Shown in pieces: positions 1-8,839 of a stretch of DNA of 64,000 nucleotides. The notes under the pieces were generated by a model. The model did no database searches, was not told the origin of the DNA, and saw only the letters and a list, made by a program, of their open reading frames with translations. Source of the DNA: an uncultured Oscillospiraceae bacterium (GTDB lineage Bacteria; Bacillota; Clostridia; Oscillospirales; Oscillospiraceae); NCBI GenBank assembly GCA_934597255.1, contig CAKTQV010000001.1, forward strand, positions 248,001-312,000, in the 5' to 3' direction. The position numbers were made by a program, and so were the translations under genes. Every line of letters begins with the position of its first letter. Within the stretch, counting starts at the first letter, position 1.

Positions 1-778
1 CGTGCTCGTGGTCGTGCTCATGGTCGTGCTCATGGTCATGGTCGTGCTCATGCTCGTGCTCGTGTTCGTGCTCATGGTGATGCTCGTGGTCGTGATGATG
101 GCAGGAGCAGTCGGGATCATCGCACTCGCCGTCGTCCTCGGCGGCATGCTCGGCCAGCATGGCGGCCAGCTCGTCGGAGATGCGGTTTTTCTGCTCGATG
201 GCGTCGAGTATCTGGCGGCCGGTCAGCTCGTCCCACGGCGTCGAAACGATGACGGCGCCAGCGTTTTCCGCGCGCACGAGCTCAGCCGCGGCGTCGATCT
301 TCTCCTGGGTCATCTTTCCGGTACGGCTGAGCACGATGCAGTTGGCCGCGCGGATCTGGTCGGTGAAAAATTCGCCGAAATTTTTGCGGTACAGCTTTGC
401 CTTCGAGGCGTCCACCACGGCGCACAGTCCGCCAAGCTCGGCGTTTTCAAGCTCCGCCGACTGCACGGCGGCCACGACGTCCGTCAGCTTCCCCACGCCG
501 CTCGGCTCGATGAGGATGCGGTCGGGCGCGTATTCGGCCGTGACCATGCGCAGCGCCTGCCGGAAGTCGCCGGTCAGACTGCAGCAGATGCAGCCGGAAT
601 TCATTTCGTTGACCACGATGCCGGCGTCGGCCATGAAGCCGCCGTCGATACCGATTTCGCCGAACTCGTTTTCAATGAGAACGACCTTCTGGCCGCGATA
701 GGCCTCCGCGAGCAGTTTTTTGATGAGCGTGGTCTTGCCCGCGCCCAGGAAGCCGGAAAAAATGTCGATTTTCGTCAT
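1..778 (-). CDS. COG0523/CobW-family GTPase with His-rich tail (partial)
   Basis: P-loop GTPase of the G3E/COG0523 family, whose members act as metal chaperones or insertases. Visible motifs: Walker A GFLGAGKTT at residues 9-17, ENEFGE at about 36-41, the metal-binding CICC near residue 63, and SGVGKL near 93. The usual NKxD guanine-specificity site reads LSRTGK. From about residue 210 the protein turns into an Asp/Glu/His tract, with His at nearly every second position up to the window edge, preceded by a CSC/CDP cysteine pair; this is a typical metal-buffering tail. The start is ATG at 778 with a GAAGG ribosome site 8 bases before it. The C-terminus lies outside the window. The metal (Zn, Co, Ni) cannot be told from the sequence. 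Confidence 0.9.
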   Translation of the reverse strand, partial: MTKIDIFSGFLGAGKTTLIKKLLAEAYRGQKVVLIENEFGEIGIDGGFMADAGIVVNEMNSGCICCSLTGDFRQALRMVTAEYAPDRILIEPSGVGKLTDVVAAVQSAELENAELGGLCAVVDASKAKLYRKNFGEFFTDQIRAANCIVLSRTGKMTQEKIDAAAELVRAENAGAVIVSTPWDELTGRQILDAIEQKNRISDELAAMLAEHAAEDDGECDDPDCSCHHHDHEHHHEHEHEHEHEHDHDHEHDHEHDHEH

Positions 779-848
779 AAATCTTGCCTTCTTTTTTATT
801 GTTGTTTCCGTCGTTTCCGTGTGTTTGTACAATGACTTCTTCGAGCTT

Positions 849-857
849 ATTATAGCA
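849..857 (-). promoter_or_regulatory. Extended -10 promoter of the CobW-family gene
   Basis: On the minus strand TGC-TATAAT forms a perfect extended -10 box about 70 bases upstream of the GTPase start codon. No good -35 is present, as is usual for TGn-type promoters. Confidence 0.55.
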
Positions 858-864
858 CAGTCCG

Positions 865-1209
865 TCAATATCCATCGGAGGCCATCCGCTCCTCGCCCCA
901 GCGGCTGAGCGCGGCCAGGATCGGCTGAAGGAGCATCGCGGCCTCCGTCGCGCGGTATTCCACGCGCACGGGCACCTCAAGGTATTCCTGCCGCGCGGCC
1001 AGCCCGTCGCGCTCAAGCTCCTTCAGCGCCGCGGCGAGAACGGTGTTGGATATGCCGTCCAGACGCGCGCGCAGCGCGTTGTAGCGCAGCGGGCCGCCGC
1101 CCGTGAGCGCGCAGAGGATCTGTGTTTTCCATTTCCCGCCGATGCGCGCCATGGCATAATGGAGCGGACAGCGCTCCATGCAGGGACATTCATAACGGCA
1201 CTCGTCCAT
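865..1209 (-). CDS. HxlR-family transcriptional regulator with N-terminal Cys cluster
   Basis: A 114-residue winged-helix regulator of the HxlR/DUF24 family. The core GGKWKTQILCAL is followed by a helix-turn-helix (LRYNALRARLDGISNTVLAAAL) and the wing, the typical order. The N-terminus carries five cysteines within about 14 residues (CRYECPCMERCPL plus upstream context), denser than the single redox Cys of many family members, so thiol or electrophile sensing is plausible. The ATG at 1209 has an AAGGAG site. It is divergent from a LysE-type exporter, with a 122-bp spacer holding overlapping promoters and an inverted repeat, which suggests that it controls itself and the exporter. Confidence 0.88.
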   Translation of the reverse strand: MDECRYECPCMERCPLHYAMARIGGKWKTQILCALTGGGPLRYNALRARLDGISNTVLAAALKELERDGLAARQEYLEVPVRVEYRATEAAMLLQPILAALSRWGEERMASDGY

Positions 1210-1226
1210 GTAAGCATCTCCTTACC

Positions 1227-1258
1227 TGCGCCGGCAAAACTGCGCTCTTGCCGGCGCA
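1227..1258. promoter_or_regulatory. Operator-like inverted repeat between hxlR-type and lysE-type genes
   Basis: TGCGCCGGCAA (1227-1237) and TTGCCGGCGCA (1248-1258) are perfect 11-bp inverted repeats. The right arm overlaps the -35 of the rightward promoter. The placement fits a binding site for the adjacent HxlR regulator (inference). Confidence 0.6.
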
Positions 1259-1276
1259 AAAGCTTCGTGCTATGAT
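1248..1276 (+). promoter_or_regulatory. Promoter of LysE-family exporter
   Basis: TTGCCG (1248-1253), 17-bp spacer, TATGAT (1271-1276). It overlaps the opposite-strand promoter. Confidence 0.55.
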
Positions 1277-1303
1277 TCTAGCAGATAAGGAAAGCGGAGT
1301 AAA
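1275..1303 (-). promoter_or_regulatory. Promoter of HxlR-family regulator
   Basis: On the minus strand TTTACT (1303-1298), 17-bp spacer, TAGAAT (1280-1275). The two divergent -10 boxes overlap by two bases, so the promoters should exclude each other. Confidence 0.45.
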
Positions 1304-1331
1304 TACAAAAATCGCATCGGAGGGAACGGCT

Positions 1332-1946
1332 ATGCCGGTATATCTTCAGGGGCTGAGCATGGGACTTGCCTATGTCGCGCCCATCGGGATGCAGAATCTG
1401 TTCGTTATCAACGCCGCGCTTACGCAGCCGCGGCGGCGTCTGATCCCGATCATGCTCATCATCGTCTTTTTTGACGTTTCGCTCAGTCTCGCCTGCTTTT
1501 TCGGCATCGGCGCGCTGATGGAGGCGCTTCCCTGGCTGCGGCGCATCGTGCTGGCGGCGGGCAGCGTTGTGGTGATCTGGATCGGCGCGGGGCTGCTGCG
1601 GGCCCGGCCGAGGCTCGACGCCGGCGTGGATACCGGGGCGAGCCTGTGGCGGCTCGCGGGCACGGCCTTCGTCGTCACCTGGATCAATCCACAGGCCATC
1701 ATCGACGGCACGCTTCTGATCGGCGCGTTCCGCGCCTCGCTCCCGGCCGGAAGCGCCGCGGCGTTCATTCTCGGCTTCACGTCGGCGTCCGTGCTGTGGT
1801 TTTCGGCGCTGAGCGTGATCGTGTCGCTTCTGCGCGAGCGCTTCGGGGAAAAGCTTCTGAACATCATCAATAAGATCTGCGGCGCCGTTATCATCTTCTA
1901 TGGCGTGAAGCTGCTGTACAGCTTCATCGTATCCCTGACGGCGTGA
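1332..1946 (+). CDS. LysE/RhtB-family amino-acid exporter
   Basis: A 204-residue, highly hydrophobic protein with the LysE layout: an N-terminal helix ending in GLAYVAPIGMQN, paired helices around a cytosolic loop, the WINPQAIID motif near residue 118 and about six membrane spans. Members export basic or neutral amino acids. The frame is open further upstream, but the ATG at 1332 is chosen because GGAGGG sits 7 bases before it and the hydrophobic sequence starts there. The substrate is unknown; the divergent HxlR gene is the likely regulator. Confidence 0.88.
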   Translation: MPVYLQGLSMGLAYVAPIGMQNLFVINAALTQPRRRLIPIMLIIVFFDVSLSLACFFGIGALMEALPWLRRIVLAAGSVVVIWIGAGLLRARPRLDAGVDTGASLWRLAGTAFVVTWINPQAIIDGTLLIGAFRASLPAGSAAAFILGFTSASVLWFSALSVIVSLLRERFGEKLLNIINKICGAVIIFYGVKLLYSFIVSLTA

Positions 1947-1990
1947 AAAAACAGGAGGGACGGCCCTGGCGGGCGTCCCTCCTGTTTTTT
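1946..1990. terminator. Bidirectional intrinsic terminator
   Basis: A GC stem (ACAGGAGGGACG against CGTCCCTCCTGT) is flanked by A and T runs on both sides. It serves the rightward exporter and the leftward molybdoenzyme operon. Confidence 0.9.
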
Positions 1991-1991
1991 G

Positions 1992-2753
1992 TCAGCCCTT
2001 CTCCAGCGGGATGTCGCCGAGATTGACGTCCTGCCCGACAGTGGAAAGCGCCTCGAAGCGCCGCGCGGCGAAGCCGCCGGCCTCGATGTCGAGCGCGAAT
2101 CCCGCCTCCGGCAGATCGCGGAACCAGAAATCGCCGAAATCGTCGCTGAGCGTCTCGCGCCCGTCGGACAGACGGCAGCGCGCGCCGATAACGACCTCCT
2201 CTGCCTGCGGGTCGTACACCGTGCCGGCGATGAAGCGGCCGGGACGGTTTTTATAGATGACGCGCAGTCCCTGCCCGTCCGGCTCGCCGTCGATAAACTG
2301 CAGCGCGTCGGTGGGACACGCTTCGGCGCAGCGGGGATGCTGTCCCGCGTCGAGCAGATGGGCGCAGGCGGTGCATTTCTGCGCGATGTGCTTTTCGGCG
2401 TTCATATAGACCGCGCCGAAGGGGCAGGCCTCGCGGCAGCGGCCGCAGCCGGTGCATACGGCCGGATCGATGAGCACAAAGCCGTCCGGCCGGCGGTATA
2501 TCGCCCGCGCGGGGCATGCGGCCATGCAGGCCGCGTTTTCGCAGTGGCGGCAAAGCTGGGATTCGTAGTGTATTTTCAGCTTCGGCTGCGTGCCGTGGAC
2601 GTGCTCGTCCACGCGGCACCAGAACTGGCCGGTCAGCGGCTGCGCCGCCGCGTAGGGCAGCCAGTCGTTTCCCGCGTGCTCGTCCTTGCAGGCGAGCTGG
2701 CAGTTGTAGCAGCCGGAGCAGCGCGCGATGTCCACGACGAATATCTTGCTCAT
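1992..2753 (-). CDS. Pyrogallol-hydroxytransferase-like small subunit (FeS)
   Basis: A 253-residue electron-transfer subunit. It holds four Cys-rich [4Fe-4S] motifs (CSGCYNCQLAC, CRHCENAACMAAC, CTGCGRCREAC, CTACAH...CAEAC) in the ferredoxin-like first 150 residues. About 80 residues beyond these (GRFIAGTVYDPQAEEVVIGA onwards) look like a small beta-sandwich, matching the three-domain beta subunit of Pelobacter transhydroxylase (about 274 residues) rather than a plain DMSO-reductase B subunit. The ATG overlaps the stop of the large subunit by 4 bp (ATGA), so the two are translationally coupled. Confidence 0.82.
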   Translation of the reverse strand: MSKIFVVDIARCSGCYNCQLACKDEHAGNDWLPYAAAQPLTGQFWCRVDEHVHGTQPKLKIHYESQLCRHCENAACMAACPARAIYRRPDGFVLIDPAVCTGCGRCREACPFGAVYMNAEKHIAQKCTACAHLLDAGQHPRCAEACPTDALQFIDGEPDGQGLRVIYKNRPGRFIAGTVYDPQAEEVVIGARCRLSDGRETLSDDFGDFWFRDLPEAGFALDIEAGGFAARRFEALSTVGQDVNLGDIPLEKG

Positions 2754-5488
2754 TTGTCCGCGTCTCCTTCCTCACCGATCAGCCAGCCGGCCAGACAGAC
2801 GCCGGCGTCGGGATCGACGGTGCGGGCGAAGGCTTCGGGATAATCCCGCCGCCATGCGGCCCACTCGTCGTCGCTGACCTTTTCCACGCCGACCAGAAAG
2901 CCGGAGACGGCCATACCGGTGGCGTTTTTGCTGGTGATGTTTTCGGGCGTGATGGTATTGATGGCGCCGCCGCGGTCGAGCCAGCCGGGGATGATGGGGT
3001 CGTACCGCGCGCCGTGGTCGACGGAGCAGGCGCCGGGGATGATGCGCTCGGTCACATACGCGCCGCACAGAACGATGCCGCGCTCGTTGAAGACCTTGAC
3101 GACGTCGCCGTGGGCGATGCCGCGGGCGGCCGCGTCGCTCGGGTGCAGCCACACCGGCTCGTACTGATAGCCGTCGAACGCGCGCACCTTCATCGTCGGC
3201 ACCTCGCGGTTCCAGACGATGTCGTCGCACTGCGCGTGCATGCGCCAGCGGCCGTGGTTGGACATGCAGATGAGCGGGTAATCCTTCGCGCGCCCGGCGC
3301 TGCGCCGTTCGGCGTGGTATTCGCCGTTTTCGATCCAGTGGGGAACGGGCGGGCGCTCCGGGTCGTCCGGCAGCTGCTGCTCGAGCAGCGTGGCGGAGTA
3401 TTCCAGCTTGCCGGTGGGCGTCGTGAGCGGGTGGTTTTCCGGGTCGTCGGCAAAATTCCGCAGTCCCGCGGGAATGGCGTCGAGCTCCTCCTGCGTTTTG
3501 CAGGGGACGACGAATATCTTCCGCCGCTGGAATTCCTCCCAGCTCATATGCTCCTCGCAGCCGCTGGCCTTGTAAAACAGGCGCACGCGCTCCTCGTCCG
3601 AGAGGTTGCCGGTGTATGCGTCGTAATATTCTCTGCCCAGCTTCGCGGCTACGCGCGCGCAGACCTCAAAGTCCGAAACGCTCTCGCCGCGCGGCTCGAT
3701 GCACTTGTGCTCGAGATACAGGCTCGTGAAGTTGCCGGAGGACATGTCGTTGCCGATATCCTCCAGCTCGTGCTTCGTGCAGACGGGGAAGATGATGTCG
3801 GCAAAGTAGCAGTCGTTTTCCAGCCACGGATGCTGCGCCACGATGCACTCGATGGACGGGTGGCGGAAGGCGTCGGCGGATTTGTTGCCGTCGTTCCAGC
3901 AGGTGGTCTGGCAGGGCGCATCCGTCCAGATCATGTGCACGCGGCTCAGACCCGGCCGCGGGTACTGCATGGGCTGGAACTGGTACTGCTGGGTCGGCTG
4001 GCGGAAGTTGTTCGCGTCCGGCTGCTGGCTGGACGAGAAGCACTGCAGTCCGCGCCATTCGGCGTGGCCGCGCAGGATCGCCTCGTGAATGAGGACGCGG
4101 GGGATGAACTGCTTGGGCGCGGGAAGCTGGCGGAACAGGTCGATCAGCTCCGGCGCGCGCTTTTTCTGCGCGTCCGTGAGCACGAAGCGGTTCATGTTGA
4201 TCGACGGATCGACGTCCCCGTCCACGGGACGGAGAGGGTCGGCGATCTGCGTGATCTTGGGGACGAACTGGCCCTGATACGGCAGCGGGAAGTCGCGGTT
4301 CCAAAGGCCCCACTCGATCATTTTCGCCTGGTGGACGCCGGGCTTGCCGAGCCCCTGCATGCCCAGGAGCATGACCTCCAGCCGCGCCGGCTCCGTGGCA
4401 TACGGCCCGCGGATCATCGGCCCGCCGTTGCCGTGGCAGATCGAGACGGTCTCCCTGGCCCATTTGCGCGCCAGCGCCTTGATCGTCCAGGGCTTGACGC
4501 CGCACTTTTCGGCCGCCCAGCGGGGCGTTTTTGCCTCGCCGTCCTCGCGGCCGAGAACGTAGTCGGCGAATTTGTCAAAGCCGTAGCTGTGCGTGGCGAT
4601 ATATTCCTTGTCGTAAAGCCCCTCCGTCAGCCACACATAGGCGATGGCGAGCTGAAGGGCCGCGTCCGTGTTCGGAAGGATGGGGATCCACTTGTCGGCG
4701 TGCACGGCCGCGCCGTAGTTGAGATCGGGGCAGACGTAGATCTGGCTTATGCCGAGCTCGCTGAACCAGTAGCACAGGCGGCTGGGCATATGGCTGACGA
4801 CGCCGAGCGGCGTCGTTTCCGGGTCACAGCCCCAGAACAGAAGCATGGTGGCGTTTTTGGCGATGTCCGGGAACAGATTCGCCTGCGGCGCCTGCTCGCC
4901 GACGGGCTCGCAGCCCCAGACGTATTTGGCGCCCCAGAACCAGCCCTCCCAGCTGTCGGGATTGCGCATCTGCAGCGTATAGCCGCCCAGCAGCGACAAA
5001 AGCCGGTTGGGGCAGCCGTGCGCCGGGGAGACGTTCTTGCCCTCGCCGTGCATGTCCGCCTCGCACAGAACGGCCTCCGGGCCGTAGGTGTCGCGCATGC
5101 GGATAAGCTCCCGGGCCACGATGCCGGCCGCCTCGTCCCAGCTGATGCGGACGTATTTGCTCCGGCCGCGGGTCTCGGGATGGCGCTCGCCGTCGGGGTC
5201 CCAGTCCACGCGCTTCATCGGCCACAGGATGCGGTTGGAAGAATAAACGCGGCTTTTGTAGCCGAGGCCGAACGGCGTGATGGTCACGCGGTCGGGCGCG
5301 CGGAAGGTCGAGCCGCGCGCTTCGATCTTCCAGGGATTGCAGTGCGCGTCCGTGTATTCCTTATCGTAAAAATAGGGGCGGATGCGCGTCATCTTCCCGT
5401 CGGCGGAATCCACCAGGCAGGGCGCGCCGCTCTCCGGGCCCATGAGAGAGAAGCTGATGATGTTCTGTTTTTCTGCTTTGATGTCCAT
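2750..5488 (-). CDS. athL: Pyrogallol-hydroxytransferase-like molybdopterin large subunit
   Basis: A 912-residue DMSO-reductase-superfamily catalytic subunit. It lacks the N-terminal [4Fe-4S] Cys motif of most relatives, as the Pelobacter acidigallici pyrogallol-phloroglucinol transhydroxylase does. Its key residues (from memory: His144, Asp174, Ser175 as Mo ligand, Tyr404) have counterparts at His147 (DMHGEGK), Asp178-Ser179 (RNPDSWEG) and Tyr404 (PLPYQG). The known enzyme moves a hydroxyl between trihydroxybenzenes without net redox change. No twin-arginine signal is seen, so it should be cytosolic. The frame is open 30 codons upstream; ATG 5488 is chosen because the protein begins there in relatives. 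Catechol-dehydroxylase or acetylene-hydratase relatives are the alternatives. Confidence 0.85.
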   Translation of the reverse strand: MDIKAEKQNIISFSLMGPESGAPCLVDSADGKMTRIRPYFYDKEYTDAHCNPWKIEARGSTFRAPDRVTITPFGLGYKSRVYSSNRILWPMKRVDWDPDGERHPETRGRSKYVRISWDEAAGIVARELIRMRDTYGPEAVLCEADMHGEGKNVSPAHGCPNRLLSLLGGYTLQMRNPDSWEGWFWGAKYVWGCEPVGEQAPQANLFPDIAKNATMLLFWGCDPETTPLGVVSHMPSRLCYWFSELGISQIYVCPDLNYGAAVHADKWIPILPNTDAALQLAIAYVWLTEGLYDKEYIATHSYGFDKFADYVLGREDGEAKTPRWAAEKCGVKPWTIKALARKWARETVSICHGNGGPMIRGPYATEPARLEVMLLGMQGLGKPGVHQAKMIEWGLWNRDFPLPYQGQFVPKITQIADPLRPVDGDVDPSINMNRFVLTDAQKKRAPELIDLFRQLPAPKQFIPRVLIHEAILRGHAEWRGLQCFSSSQQPDANNFRQPTQQYQFQPMQYPRPGLSRVHMIWTDAPCQTTCWNDGNKSADAFRHPSIECIVAQHPWLENDCYFADIIFPVCTKHELEDIGNDMSSGNFTSLYLEHKCIEPRGESVSDFEVCARVAAKLGREYYDAYTGNLSDEERVRLFYKASGCEEHMSWEEFQRRKIFVVPCKTQEELDAIPAGLRNFADDPENHPLTTPTGKLEYSATLLEQQLPDDPERPPVPHWIENGEYHAERRSAGRAKDYPLICMSNHGRWRMHAQCDDIVWNREVPTMKVRAFDGYQYEPVWLHPSDAAARGIAHGDVVKVFNERGIVLCGAYVTERIIPGACSVDHGARYDPIIPGWLDRGGAINTITPENITSKNATGMAVSGFLVGVEKVSDDEWAAWRRDYPEAFARTVDPDAGVCLAGWLIGEEGDADK

Positions 5489-5623
5489 ATTTATATCATA
5501 CCACATTCTGTCCGCCGATACTGTCAGCGGAAAACACTGTTTTAGAAAAATTATAGCAAAGCGTCTTTGAATTATCAAGCGTTCATGCTATGATGAAGGC
5601 GATAACGCCGGGAGGTGGATGCA

Positions 5624-7399
5624 ATGCAGTTTCTGATAACGGTCATATTGTGTCTGGCGCTGCTGTTCGGCGCCGGCGGCGGGACGGACGCGGTCCCGGC
5701 CATGAAAACGGAGACGGCCGGCGCGCAGAAGCAGGAGATGGACGCCGGGGCCATACGCAAGGGGACCGAGGCGCAGCCGGAGCCGAACGGGGCGCTCGTG
5801 CCGGCGTATTACCGCTATGACACCGCGTCGTTTGAGGCGGACTGCGGCCGCCTGGCCGCCTGCCGCGACGCGGACGAGGCCGTGGCGCTGTACGACGAGC
5901 TTTACGAGGCGTACAGGCAGATCGAATCGCTCAGCACGGCCGCCTACATCCGCTACAGCGACGATGTGGCGGACGAGTACTGGTCGGCCGAGAGCGTGTG
6001 GAGCGAGACGGCGTGCGCCGACGCCAACGACCGGCTGTGCACGGCCTGCCGCGCCGTGATGGACGGCCCGTGCGCCGGAGCGCTGCGCGCGCACGTCGGC
6101 GACGAGGCCGCGGATTATTTTGCCGCCTACGAGGAATATCCCGCGGCGATGCAGGAGCTGCTCGAGCGGGAGAGCGAGCTTGTCAGCGAGTATTATACCG
6201 CGCTGGACGCGGCCGACCGGCTGGAGGTGGAATTCCAGGGGCGCAGCTGGACGATGGAGGACTGGAGCGGCGAGGCCGGGGACGAGCTTTACTGGGACGA
6301 TTACGACGCGTTCACGGCGCTGCGGGAGGAGCTGATGAAGGCGGCGAACGGCTCGCTCGGGCCGATCTATCTGGAGCTTGTCGAGCTGCGCGGCCGCATC
6401 GCCGAGCTGGCCGGCTATGACAATTACGCCGAGTATGCCTACGAAAACGTGTTCTGCCGCGACTACGGGCTGGAGGAGGCGGAGAGCTTCTGCGAGCAGG
6501 TGCGGCAGGCGGTGTCCGGGCGCTATTACAACGAGGTTTATTATAACGAAAGCGCCGCGGGCTATGCGCGCGCGGACATGGATGCCGGCGAGCTTCTGGC
6601 GGCGCTGGGCGATCATGCCGGCCAGATCGGCGGCGTCGTGGCTGAGGCGTATGATTTCATGACCGAAAACGGTCTGTACGACATCGGCGGCGGCAGCGGC
6701 CGCATGGACGGCTGCTACACGACGAGCTTTTCCGCCAGCGGCGCGCCGTATATCTTCCTGCGGCTGTACGGCGGCAGCACGGACTTTTACAGCATGAGCC
6801 ACGAGTTCGGCCATTTTGTGGACGCCCGGCTCAACCCCGTTCCGAACGCGCTCGCCTCCGGCGGCAGCTACGACCTGTTTGAGATACACTCCAACGGGCT
6901 GGAGGTGCTGTACACACGGTTTTACGACGATATCTTCGGCATCGGCGCCGAACGCGCCGAATACGGCGTGCTGGCCGATCAGCTCGCCGGCGTGATCGAC
7001 GGGTGCATATTCGACGAGTTCCAGCGCCGGATATACGAGGCGGACGAGCTGACGCTCGACGACGTCAACCGCATCTACAGCGAGGTGTGCGCGGCGTTCG
7101 GCGAATACGACGAGGCGGGCGAGGACTACTGGTGGATGTATGTGCCGCACAACTTTGAAAGCCCGATGTACTACATCAGCTACGCGGCCTCCTCGCTCGT
7201 GGCGCTGCAGCTGTGGGACGAAAGCCGCGAGGACTATGACCGGGCCGTGGACGACTGGCTCTCCATCGTTGAGGCCGGGGCCTACGACAAGGGGTATATG
7301 CAGGTGCTGTCGGAGTGCGGGCTGCAGAGCTTTGCCGACGAGGGCTCCGTCGAGGCCATCTGCACGCCGGTGCTCGACTATCTCGCCGGGATCGGCTGA
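5624..7399 (+). CDS. Secreted M3-family oligoendopeptidase
   Basis: A 591-residue zinc peptidase of the M3/oligoendopeptidase F type. The thermolysin-like HEFGH site is at about residue 393 (SMSHEFGHF), with the third ligand expected in EIHSNGLEVL about 25 residues on. The N-terminus MQFLITVILCLALLFGAGGG is a signal peptide, followed by a linker, so unlike cytosolic PepF this copy is exported; no lipobox is evident. Start: an in-frame GTG lies 9 bases upstream, but GGAGGT is spaced 7 bases from ATG 5624. It is single-gene, divergent from the molybdoenzyme and closed by a strong terminator. Confidence 0.87.
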   Translation: MQFLITVILCLALLFGAGGGTDAVPAMKTETAGAQKQEMDAGAIRKGTEAQPEPNGALVPAYYRYDTASFEADCGRLAACRDADEAVALYDELYEAYRQIESLSTAAYIRYSDDVADEYWSAESVWSETACADANDRLCTACRAVMDGPCAGALRAHVGDEAADYFAAYEEYPAAMQELLERESELVSEYYTALDAADRLEVEFQGRSWTMEDWSGEAGDELYWDDYDAFTALREELMKAANGSLGPIYLELVELRGRIAELAGYDNYAEYAYENVFCRDYGLEEAESFCEQVRQAVSGRYYNEVYYNESAAGYARADMDAGELLAALGDHAGQIGGVVAEAYDFMTENGLYDIGGGSGRMDGCYTTSFSASGAPYIFLRLYGGSTDFYSMSHEFGHFVDARLNPVPNALASGGSYDLFEIHSNGLEVLYTRFYDDIFGIGAERAEYGVLADQLAGVIDGCIFDEFQRRIYEADELTLDDVNRIYSEVCAAFGEYDEAGEDYWWMYVPHNFESPMYYISYAASSLVALQLWDESREDYDRAVDDWLSIVEAGAYDKGYMQVLSECGLQSFADEGSVEAICTPVLDYLAGIG

Positions 7400-7401
7400 A
7401 C

Positions 7402-7446
7402 AAAGCCGCCCGCCGTCCGTGAAAAACGGACGGCGGGCGGCTTTTT
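7402..7446. terminator. Bidirectional terminator
   Basis: AAAGCCGCCCGCCGTCCGT pairs with ACGGACGGCGGGCGGCTTT around a GAAAA loop and ends in a T-run. It separates the convergent M3 peptidase and MATE genes. Confidence 0.92.
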
Positions 7447-8809
7447 ATTCCGATCCCAGCGCGCGCAGCGCCTTTCGGAACTGCCGCGCGAACAGCAGCG
7501 CCGTGCAGGTGACGGCGATGACGTCGGCGACGGGCTCGGCCGTGTATACGGCCATGGTCCTGTCCGCGGCGAAGTGCGGCAGGATGTAGATCAGGGGGAT
7601 CAGCAGCACGAATTTGCGCAGCACGGCCACGGCGATGGAGCACGGCGCGTTGCCGATGGACACAAAGGTCATCTGGCAGGCGACCTGGATGCCGAACAGG
7701 CCGAGACCGGCGCAGTAGACGCGCAGCGCCCTTGCCGTGAAGACGACCAGCGCGTCGTCGGAGCTGAACAGGCGGGCAAACGGCGCCGGCAGCAGCTCGA
7801 TGCAGACCCACAGGAGCAGCGAGTAGCCAAGGCATACCCCCAGCAGAAGCCGGAAGATCTGCCGCACGCGCTCGGTGTTTTTCGCGCCGTAGTTGTAGCT
7901 TGTGATGGGCTGCGCGCCCTGGGCGATGCCCTGCATCGGAAGCATGGCGAACTGCATCACGCTCGTCAGGATCGTCATGGCGCCTACGGCGGTGTCGCCG
8001 CCGTATTTCAGAAGCGAGGAATTGAAGCACACGGAGATGATGCTTTCGCTCGACTGCATGACGAAGGAGGCCAGGCCCAGCGCCACGCAGGGGAGAAGCA
8101 GGCGCGCCGGGACGAGCAGATTTTTCCGCCGCAGGTGCAGTGCCGTTTTCTTTCCCAGCAGAAAGACCACGACCCAGACGCACGACAGCCCCTGCGAGAT
8201 AACGGTCGCCAGCGCCGCACCGCGCACGCCCATGCCGAGCGCGAAGATGAAGATCGGGTCGAGAACGATGTTGGCCGCCGCGCCGATGAGCACGGTGAGC
8301 ATCCCGGTCACGGCGAAGCCCTGCGCCGTGATGAAGGCGTTGAGCCCGAGCGTGAGCTGGACGAAAACGGTGCCGGCGGCGTAGATGCGCATATAGTCGG
8401 CGGCGTAGCCGAGCGTGTTTTCGCTCGCGCCGAAGACGGCCAGCAGGTCCTCGCCCCAGAGCAGCAGAGCCGCCGTGAGCACGGCGGAGATGACAAGCTG
8501 CATCGTGAAGCAGCCGCCGAGCGTTTTCTCGGCGCTTTCGTGATCGCCGCGGCCCAGAAAGATCGACGCGCGCGGCGCGCCGCCGGAGCTTACGAAGGCG
8601 GAAAAGGCGGAGATGATGAGGATCAGCGGCATACACACGCCGACGCCCGTCAGCGCCAGACTGCCCTCGGCGGGCATGTGGCCGATGTAGATGCGGTCGA
8701 CGATGTTGTAGAGCATGTTGACCAGCTGCGCGATCACGGTGGGCACGGCCAGGCGGAAAAGCAGCCGGCCGACCGGCTGCTCGGCGAGAAAGCTTCTGTC
8801 TTGCTGCAT
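7445..8809 (-). CDS. MATE-family efflux transporter
   Basis: A 454-residue, 12-span MATE transporter. The opening RLAVPTVIAQLVNMLYNIVDRIYIG is a family signature, and the second half repeats the fold from about residue 240. It exports drugs or metabolites with Na+ or H+; the substrate is not readable. ATG 8809 has AAGGAATTCC just upstream. A hairpin with a U-run sits 30 bases before the start codon, so the leader may attenuate expression. Confidence 0.9.
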   Translation of the reverse strand: MQQDRSFLAEQPVGRLLFRLAVPTVIAQLVNMLYNIVDRIYIGHMPAEGSLALTGVGVCMPLILIISAFSAFVSSGGAPRASIFLGRGDHESAEKTLGGCFTMQLVISAVLTAALLLWGEDLLAVFGASENTLGYAADYMRIYAAGTVFVQLTLGLNAFITAQGFAVTGMLTVLIGAAANIVLDPIFIFALGMGVRGAALATVISQGLSCVWVVVFLLGKKTALHLRRKNLLVPARLLLPCVALGLASFVMQSSESIISVCFNSSLLKYGGDTAVGAMTILTSVMQFAMLPMQGIAQGAQPITSYNYGAKNTERVRQIFRLLLGVCLGYSLLLWVCIELLPAPFARLFSSDDALVVFTARALRVYCAGLGLFGIQVACQMTFVSIGNAPCSIAVAVLRKFVLLIPLIYILPHFAADRTMAVYTAEPVADVIAVTCTALLFARQFRKALRALGSE

Positions 8810-8839
8810 GGAATTCCTTTCTGTCTGAAAATAGAAACG

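Noticed and set aside
2516..5545. A 1,009-codon open frame on the plus strand
   Set aside because: It lies opposite the molybdoenzyme genes, whose products have complete family motifs; long antisense frames are expected in GC-rich DNA.
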